From JTS-RE37 sp041744575 (lineage in GTDB: Bacteria; Bacteroidota; Bacteroidia; Flavobacteriales; Flavobacteriaceae), in NCBI GenBank assembly GCA_041744575.1, contig JBGTKP010000033.1:62001-126000 (forward strand): a DNA stretch of 64,000 bases, read 5' to 3'. This document shows, in pieces, positions 58,369 through 64,000 of this stretch. Made by a program: the position numbers and the translations under genes. The notes under the pieces were generated by a model. It had not been told where the DNA came from. It saw only the letters and a program-made list of their open reading frames with translations, and did not search any database. The first letter of the stretch is position 1, and each line of letters starts with the position of its first letter.

Positions 58369-61300
58369 ATGTTACAGAACCACCACCCGGGTACAACCGC
58401 CATTAATGTCTGGTTACCGGGCAATGCCTTAGTCCTTATTCTGAGTTTTTTATTCCTGTTTTTTTCAACCGTCGGGAATGCCCAGGGGAAGAAAGGCCAT
58501 TACAAAGAAGATACCAAAAAAGATAATGCCATTATCCTTTCGAGTTGCAGGGAAGACCTGAGCGATGGGAGTTTCCGTATTTCTTTTAGCTATACGAACC
58601 CCAATCCATACGTCGTCAGCTTACATAAAGAGTCGAGTTACGTACTGCTCAAAACGGCCAAACCGCGTCCCAGACAGTGGGGAAGCGTGGAGCGTATCAA
58701 GGTGCTGAACACCTTTCAGCCAGGTACGGTCGAGAATGCCTTCTCCTTCGTTATTTATAAAAACGGATTTGCCAAATGGACCGTGATCAATAAGAATTGG
58801 AAGGTATCAAAAACAACCGGCACTATAAAGTCCAGTCGCTGTAAGATCCCTGATCCGGGTATTATTTTCCCTGTCTACGGTCAGGGCAACGGCAAGTCCG
58901 AAACTCCTTTGGGGCTAGAGCTGACCGCCTTATCAGAAGGCACCGCGGGAGGACAGCCATCGGAACTTATCTACCAGATAAGAGGAAATGATGAGGTCCT
59001 TGTAGAAATCATCCCCTCCAATGGCAATCTGCAACAGGTGATCCAATTACTGACCACCAACTTCGGGCTGCAATACAGCCCGAATTCGGCAAATTCGGAT
59101 TTCGTGGTAGATCCGGCGATCATGCTGGCGGAAGAGTTCGCCGCAATAGATGTGTTTATTCCTATTCCGCGCTTGCTGGAATTAAATGCTTATCCTGATA
59201 TCATAAATTTTGTTAGACCCTTGTTGCCACCTATCCGTAACGGAGGCATCGCGATTACTGAAGGAGATGCGGCACAGGTTTCCGATGTGGTCCGGGCGTC
59301 CTTCCGGACCGAAGTGGATGGCGAGATTACAGAAGTAAACGGAGCGGGTGTCACTGTTGGCGTCATCTCTGACAGCTATGACAAGCAACCCTTTACAGGT
59401 AAATCAAGGGCGACCATTGATGTAGAAAACGGAGATCTTCCGGGATTGTTAAATCCTGAGGGCTTCTTGACTCCGGTCAGGGTCATTAAGGACTACCCCT
59501 TCGGCGTAGCTTCCGATGAAGGCCGTGCCATGCTTCAGATCATACATGATGTTGCCCCAGGGGCCTCACTGGCCTTTTCTACCGGAATCCTGTCTCCCAG
59601 GGATATGGCAATAGCAATTAACGATCTTGATGCCGCGGGCTGCATAGTTATAACTGACGATATCACCTATCCCCTTGAACCCTTTTTCGGAACAGGGAAA
59701 ATCTCCGAGGCTATTGATGCCTTTACCAGCAAGCCGGGCAGGAGTTATTTTACATCTGCGGGTAATTTTGCCAATAACGGATACCAAAACCGGTTTCTTC
59801 CAACGTCTTTGGCCCCGGTTACGAATTTCCTGGATGCGGCGAGCCCTGCCAGGGCCCATGTCTTCAATACCCAGAATCAGGACTACCTTCAACGGATCCG
59901 TGTTGTTCCCGGTACTTACATGATCGTTCTGCAATGGGAGGAAGGAGTAGCCTCCCAGGAAAACAGCCAGGGCGCAGATACCGACCTGGACATCTACCTG
60001 GTGGATGATAACGGCAATCTGATCGTTGGAAATAACAGGGATAATGAGGCCGGGGATCCTGCGGAAGTGCTTGTTTTTCAAGCGACTGGTACAGGGGAAG
60101 CAAATATTATAATCACAAGCGCGAACGGCCCCCCGCCACCTGGCCTCGCCTTCAGGTATATTGCCTTCAGGTCGGATGGGCTTCAGTTTTTGGAGTACCA
60201 GGCTGGGGCACCCACCCTCAGCGGTCATGCCATGACTCCGGCGGCCATTACAGTTGCCGCAGTCGATTACAGGACTGCACAATCCCCGGTGGTGGAAAAT
60301 TTTTCTTCATACGCGGGGGTACTGTCAAACAATGAAGTGACAGCGATTGACCTCTCTGCCCCGGATGGCGGGAATACAAATGTCGGCTCGATCGGCCAGG
60401 ACATTGATGGTGACGGTTTTCCTAACTTTTTTGGTACTTCGGCCTCTGCTCCACATGCAGCCGGAGCCTTTGCGCTGTTATTTTCAGCCCTGCCATCATG
60501 GTATCCGTCGGGACTGTCAGATATTGTCCCCGGAGCTACAACCACCAATACCGCTTCTGATGAGGTTCTAAGATTGTTTCAGGCCACTGCCGTCCCGGCC
60601 GGTCCGGCTGTCCGCGGAGGCGCCGGTCTGATCAACACGGCTGCCGCGTTTAACAGGATTGCAGGGCAGACCGCCCGGCTGACAGGCCTTGAGATCGAGG
60701 AAGGTAAAACTCCCGGAGCAGAACCCTTTGAAGTGACCATCCTGGGAGAGTTTCTCCCGGAAGATCCGACGGTCTTACTTGATGACAAGGAATTGGTGAT
60801 TGCTTCCCGTACAGCCTCACAAATTAAAGCCCTCGTGGGTACTTTTACAGGGAAACCTGCACTCTATGTGGCTTCACCGTCCATTACCCCCGGGGGGACC
60901 GATGGCGGTTTGTCCAATGCACTTTATTTCTTTGACGGTGATACGCGTGTACTCAATATCATAGCTGATGACCAAACGGTGGAATTTGGCCAGGAAGTCA
61001 CGTTTTCATATTCGGTGGAAGGACTCCCTGAAGGAACTACTTTTGAATCCCTCGGATTGCCTGAAATCGTCTTCCAGACACCTGCGGTTTTTCCTTATCC
61101 CGACGCTAACAATTACGTGATCACCCCCGGGCTTGGTGATGTGGAACTCACTGAGGAACAGATGGAAGCCTTTCAAATTAATTTTGAAACCGGCCAGCTC
61201 ACGGTTACGAAAAAGGACCTGCTGATCCGTCCTCTCGATGCAGCGTATCAGTATGGGGAAGCAGTTGAGATCCCGTTGCAGTACATTTATGATGCAGAAG

Positions 61301-63120
61301 GGATCGCGGATAATGACGATTTTTTGGAGGCGATTACCACCGCGCATCAGGCAGACTTCTATCCTGAGAATACCCTGCTTATCATCAATAAACTACGGGC
61401 CGTGGTGAATGAGCAACTCATATTGGACCTGCTGGGTAACGGCAGCTGGATGAGCAGCGAACGGCTTATCCAGAATAAACTCAGACCCATAGTGAATGGC
61501 CTGAATGTCATCGACCTGGAAACGCAGAATTTTGAAGACTATCTGAATATTGTAACCGATCCGGCCACCAACAAATTGAGGGCAGTGGTCAACAAACTGC
61601 GGGCCGTTGTAAATGGGAGTGAGCTGCTCCGTAATAATATCGACCTCGTGATCGAGAATAAATTGCGGCCGGTAATTAACGACACCGGCCTGGGGGACCT
61701 GAATGACAGCAATGATTACAGCGCTATTTTTGCTGTGGTTGACGCGGAAGATGCCACTACGGATACTGAACAGAACATGATCAGCAAACTCTACGCCATG
61801 AACCTTATCACAGGCCTGGAAGTGGGCATCGGGCCGCAAAACGGATGGCGCAGCTTTCCCGGGGCTTTCCTTTCGCCGCTGGCCTCCAATTTCAACCTCA
61901 CTTACGGATCCGGGGCACTCAATATTACTCCGGGAATTCTTGAAGTACGTACCGGTGACCTGACCATCGGTCGCGGAGATCCCATAGATCCGAACCTGAT
62001 TGAAACTGATATCAGCGGTTTTGTATATGAGGATACTTTTGAGACTGTATTTCCTGAAGGCGTTGTCTTTCGTTTTGAAGATGAGGAAGGAAATCTTTAT
62101 ACAGAGGGTGATATAGGGGAATTCTTCATTAAAATTGAAGCGCCGCTGAATTATATCATTTTAAATCCTCAATATGGAAAATTGATGGTGAACAGTGAAC
62201 CATTTGAATGTGACAGGATTCCCACCCTCGATTTCAGCCGGATACCAGTGCTCCAATCCGGGCAATCCCTTAAGAAGGGTGCCGTATATCGTTTTCCACA
62301 GGTAACCCCTGATTGGGATGCGCTCATCACCATTGTAAACATGGTAAACTCGGTGATAAAAACCCTGGATCAGAACAGCTCGGATGCCGGTTACTTTAAA
62401 CCGGAGATCCGATATAGTACCACTAAGTCTGTACGTAATCCCGGGGTCGATTTTAAAATGACCCTTGTACAGAAGGGTACCGATCTGCCTGTTGAAGCCG
62501 CAGAACTGGTCGCGTCCTTTGTCGATATTGATGGTAATAACAACTACAGGGAACAGAACAGGGTTGATCTTCCTGCAAGGTATACGGTAGAAGAGCTCAA
62601 GGAAATTACGGTTACAAAAGATAGCGGACGGCTGGTCATTCTTGGCGGAAACTCTGAATACGATGGAATTTCAAATGCCAATACGAGTGTAAATATTAGT
62701 ACGGGTTTTGCCAATACTTCCGGGATTAGTTTCAGATTTGGAATAACTGCCACCGGGTCTCAAAACACACAAACCCAGGCAAGGCAGTCAGGGATCCAGT
62801 TTTCCTGCCTCGACAATTTTGAAGTGCCCGTAACGACTATCCATGGAGATGAAAATGTTCTTCCAGGTAACGTTGCTGACACAGGAGTTGTATTTCCCAT
62901 CCCTGTAACGAATCTATTAAATATTCAACCCGAGGTTCAGGGATCGTTTAAAATTGATATATTCGATATTTACGGACTCTTGATCTATACCAAACAATAC
63001 AGAAGCGATACCTCCCGACCGGTCCAGGTGCCCATGTCCTCCTATCCGGAGGGGATCTACTTTATCAGGATTTCTGCCGGGACATCTGTACAGGTATATA
63101 CGGTACTACGGGATAACTAG
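58369..63120 (+). CDS. Giant secreted subtilase-fold protein with Glu for His, MBG domain, NKLR repeats and T9SS sorting domain
   Basis: 1583 residues. A signal segment lies around 18-39. The S8-type fold spans about 320-770: D335 in 'VGVISDSYDKQ', oxyanion N466 in 'SAGNFANN' and serine S691 in 'GTSASAPHAAG'. The position of catalytic His reads 'SDEGRAMLQ': E384 replaces it, as in the Glu-Asp-Ser sedolisins, although their aspartate four residues on is absent. A pre-peptidase-like domain ('TDLDIYLVDDNGNLI') is inserted at about 500-600. Then come an MBG-like sandwich ('VEFGQEVTFSYSVEG', 'LLIRPLDAAYQYGE'), five NKLR peptides (1007-1104), and a T9SS type A domain ('VVFPIPVTNLLNI', 'EGIYFIRI'). 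The TPR gene starts nine bases after its stop. Outside or on the cell surface; activity unproven. Confidence 0.9.
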   Translation: MLQNHHPGTTAINVWLPGNALVLILSFLFLFFSTVGNAQGKKGHYKEDTKKDNAIILSSCREDLSDGSFRISFSYTNPNPYVVSLHKESSYVLLKTAKPRPRQWGSVERIKVLNTFQPGTVENAFSFVIYKNGFAKWTVINKNWKVSKTTGTIKSSRCKIPDPGIIFPVYGQGNGKSETPLGLELTALSEGTAGGQPSELIYQIRGNDEVLVEIIPSNGNLQQVIQLLTTNFGLQYSPNSANSDFVVDPAIMLAEEFAAIDVFIPIPRLLELNAYPDIINFVRPLLPPIRNGGIAITEGDAAQVSDVVRASFRTEVDGEITEVNGAGVTVGVISDSYDKQPFTGKSRATIDVENGDLPGLLNPEGFLTPVRVIKDYPFGVASDEGRAMLQIIHDVAPGASLAFSTGILSPRDMAIAINDLDAAGCIVITDDITYPLEPFFGTGKISEAIDAFTSKPGRSYFTSAGNFANNGYQNRFLPTSLAPVTNFLDAASPARAHVFNTQNQDYLQRIRVVPGTYMIVLQWEEGVASQENSQGADTDLDIYLVDDNGNLIVGNNRDNEAGDPAEVLVFQATGTGEANIIITSANGPPPPGLAFRYIAFRSDGLQFLEYQAGAPTLSGHAMTPAAITVAAVDYRTAQSPVVENFSSYAGVLSNNEVTAIDLSAPDGGNTNVGSIGQDIDGDGFPNFFGTSASAPHAAGAFALLFSALPSWYPSGLSDIVPGATTTNTASDEVLRLFQATAVPAGPAVRGGAGLINTAAAFNRIAGQTARLTGLEIEEGKTPGAEPFEVTILGEFLPEDPTVLLDDKELVIASRTASQIKALVGTFTGKPALYVASPSITPGGTDGGLSNALYFFDGDTRVLNIIADDQTVEFGQEVTFSYSVEGLPEGTTFESLGLPEIVFQTPAVFPYPDANNYVITPGLGDVELTEEQMEAFQINFETGQLTVTKKDLLIRPLDAAYQYGEAVEIPLQYIYDAEGIADNDDFLEAITTAHQADFYPENTLLIINKLRAVVNEQLILDLLGNGSWMSSERLIQNKLRPIVNGLNVIDLETQNFEDYLNIVTDPATNKLRAVVNKLRAVVNGSELLRNNIDLVIENKLRPVINDTGLGDLNDSNDYSAIFAVVDAEDATTDTEQNMISKLYAMNLITGLEVGIGPQNGWRSFPGAFLSPLASNFNLTYGSGALNITPGILEVRTGDLTIGRGDPIDPNLIETDISGFVYEDTFETVFPEGVVFRFEDEEGNLYTEGDIGEFFIKIEAPLNYIILNPQYGKLMVNSEPFECDRIPTLDFSRIPVLQSGQSLKKGAVYRFPQVTPDWDALITIVNMVNSVIKTLDQNSSDAGYFKPEIRYSTTKSVRNPGVDFKMTLVQKGTDLPVEAAELVASFVDIDGNNNYREQNRVDLPARYTVEELKEITVTKDSGRLVILGGNSEYDGISNANTSVNISTGFANTSGISFRFGITATGSQNTQTQARQSGIQFSCLDNFEVPVTTIHGDENVLPGNVADTGVVFPIPVTNLLNIQPEVQGSFKIDIFDIYGLLIYTKQYRSDTSRPVQVPMSSYPEGIYFIRISAGTSVQVYTVLRDN
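61387..61680 (+). repeat. Five copies of the peptide repeat NKLR(A/P)(V/I)(V/I)N
   Basis: Within the giant secreted protein, copies lie at residues 1007-1014, 1036-1043, 1068-1075, 1075-1082 (sharing one Asn) and 1097-1104. The codons differ in each (for example the Leu is cta, ctc, ttg, ctg, ttg), so the DNA is not repeated but the protein is. A sixth, degenerate copy, 'SKLYAMN', may lie downstream. Confidence 0.9.
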
Positions 63121-63129
63121 GAGAATAAA

Positions 63130-64000
63130 ATGACACGAAGGAAGTACGCCATACCTCTCAGACTGCCTTACATGGTGCTGCTGCTGGTGTGGGGAACCGG
63201 GTTTTGTCAGGACAAGGAAATTGACAGCCTGGCACAGATCATCACCCGGGGAAAAAAGGATACGAGCCTTGTGGTGGCCATGAATGCCCTGAGTGTACGG
63301 CTCCTTCAAAATGAACGGTTGGCAGAAGCGGTGGCCTACGCCGATAAGGCACAAGCCGTATCGGCAGAACTCAAATATCCGAGGGGTCAGGCCTATGCGC
63401 TGAAGAACAGGGGGATGGCCGAATATTACCGGGGCAATTATAAGGCGGTACTCAATGACTGGACCGAATCCCTTCAAATCTTTGAAACCATCGGAGACAC
63501 GCTTGGGATTGCCAACATCGCAAACAATTTAGGGGCTGTTTTTTACGCCCAGGGAAGTCATGACAAAGCCCTGGGATATTATTTTAAATCCCTCAGAATT
63601 TCTGAAAAACTAAAAGACCCCGTGCGGATCACATCAGCCCTGGTAAACATCGGAGGAGTGTATGCACAAATGCAGGATTTTGATAAGGCATTAAATTTCT
63701 ACACCCAGGTGGAGGATTATCTTCAGAAGCTGAAGGATCCGCTGATACAATCCACCTATCTTATGGGGATTGGGGAAGTATACAGTCAGAAAGGCGATCC
63801 TGTAAATGCCATTAAATACTACAAAGAAGCCCTTGCCATTAATAAAACTACACAGGATTATGCTCATAACCTGACCATGATCGGCCGGGAAGAATTTAAA
63901 TTGGGAAACAGGACGGAGGCGATCGGATACCTGGATAGTGCCTACGCGACGGCCAGGAATTCCGATATTTCGCTGGATCAGGTACAGACCCTTTTGGCCA
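63130..64000 (+). CDS. TPR-repeat protein, partial (continues beyond window)
   Basis: The first 290 residues. A signal-like N-terminus (RLPYMVLLLVWGTGFCQ) is followed by at least five tetratricopeptide repeats: 'ALKNRGMAEYYRGNYKAVLNDWTESLQIFE', 'NLGAVFYAQGSHDKALGYYFKSLRISEKL', 'NIGGVYAQMQDFDKALNFYTQVEDYL', 'GIGEVYSQKGDPVNAIKYYKEALAIN', then one more. In Bacteroidota this head usually precedes a transmembrane helix and a histidine kinase, adenylate cyclase or LuxR-type output domain, which would be off the right edge. It begins nine bases after the giant secreted protein's stop, so the two are probably co-transcribed and may be functionally linked. Confidence 0.88.
   Translation, partial: MTRRKYAIPLRLPYMVLLLVWGTGFCQDKEIDSLAQIITRGKKDTSLVVAMNALSVRLLQNERLAEAVAYADKAQAVSAELKYPRGQAYALKNRGMAEYYRGNYKAVLNDWTESLQIFETIGDTLGIANIANNLGAVFYAQGSHDKALGYYFKSLRISEKLKDPVRITSALVNIGGVYAQMQDFDKALNFYTQVEDYLQKLKDPLIQSTYLMGIGEVYSQKGDPVNAIKYYKEALAINKTTQDYAHNLTMIGREEFKLGNRTEAIGYLDSAYATARNSDISLDQVQTLLA

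Noticed and set aside
1..64000. CRISPR arrays, tRNA, rRNA, insertion sequences and phage genes
   Set aside because: None seen: no regularly spaced direct repeats, no cloverleaf-like segment recognised, no transposase or integrase other than housekeeping XerD.

Overview
The window looks like chromosomal DNA from a member of the Bacteroidota, most likely a (probably marine) Flavobacteriaceae. The reasons are a type IX secretion (T9SS) type C-terminal domain on a giant secreted protein, a bacillithiol-synthesis gene (bshC), PVC-type/HEAT cytochrome c and TPR proteins typical of the phylum, and repeated matches to the Bacteroidota promoter element TAnnTTTG just upstream of credible start codons. 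No rRNA, tRNA, CRISPR array, transposase or phage gene was seen, so apart from single accessory genes it reads as ordinary chromosome. The genus is not resolvable from what I can see.

Layout. (1) 1-13.8 kb: every credible gene lies on the minus strand. It is a string of small, mostly single-domain accessory proteins (DUF2490, PD40 lipoprotein, TfoX-N, cupin, DUF4256, DUF1398, AraC regulator, SnoaL-like, DUF1697, ankyrin, ABM, DUF1579-like, DUF2200). Embedded in it is a tight four-gene alkylation-damage operon (2636-5039) in which every gene overlaps its neighbour: an AraC-Ogt fusion, a 2OG-Fe(II) oxygenase, a free-standing Ada-type zinc domain and an AlkB-type dioxygenase. (2) 14.4-23.5 kb: DUF3667 membrane protein, M14 peptidase, bshC, a PNPO-like flavoprotein, a SIMPL protein and a GH65 glycosidase. 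(3) 23.6-35.4 kb: housekeeping plus-strand genes guaA, a LysM/periplasmic-binding lipoprotein, osmC-like, DUF922, pyrG, yidC, mnmA and a nitronate monooxygenase, with one minus-strand Tat-exported TIM-barrel protein. (4) 35.5-49.2 kb: a long minus-strand set of exported catabolic proteins: DUF5009 membrane protein, SMP-30 lactonase, TPR protein, PVC-type cytochrome dehydrogenase, M28 and M20 peptidases, GH140 and a response regulator. (5) 49.3-57.6 kb: cyclophilin, CoA pyrophosphatase, PlsC-like acyltransferase, ECF sigma factor with a membrane partner, amidohydrolase, GH13 alpha-glucosidase, xerD and a small beta-barrel protein. (6) 58.4-64 kb: a 1583-residue secreted subtilase-fold protein with a glutamate where the catalytic histidine should be and an internal run of NKLR(A/P)VVN peptides, followed by a TPR protein cut by the window edge.

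How the parts may work together. The alkylation operon holds base-methyl reversal by transfer (Ogt) and by oxidation (AlkB), probably under the AraC half of the first gene. guaA and pyrG supply GTP and CTP and sit with envelope-biogenesis genes (yidC, LysM protein). The 36-48 kb block suggests extracytoplasmic processing of sugars, N-carbamoyl compounds and peptides, coupled to an exported cytochrome dehydrogenase. The most unusual items are the giant subtilase-like protein at 58.4 kb, the split Ada system, and several gene junctions that share start or stop codons, one of which implies antisense transcription across a neighbour. All functional calls are by motif and family recognition from reading; no database search was run.
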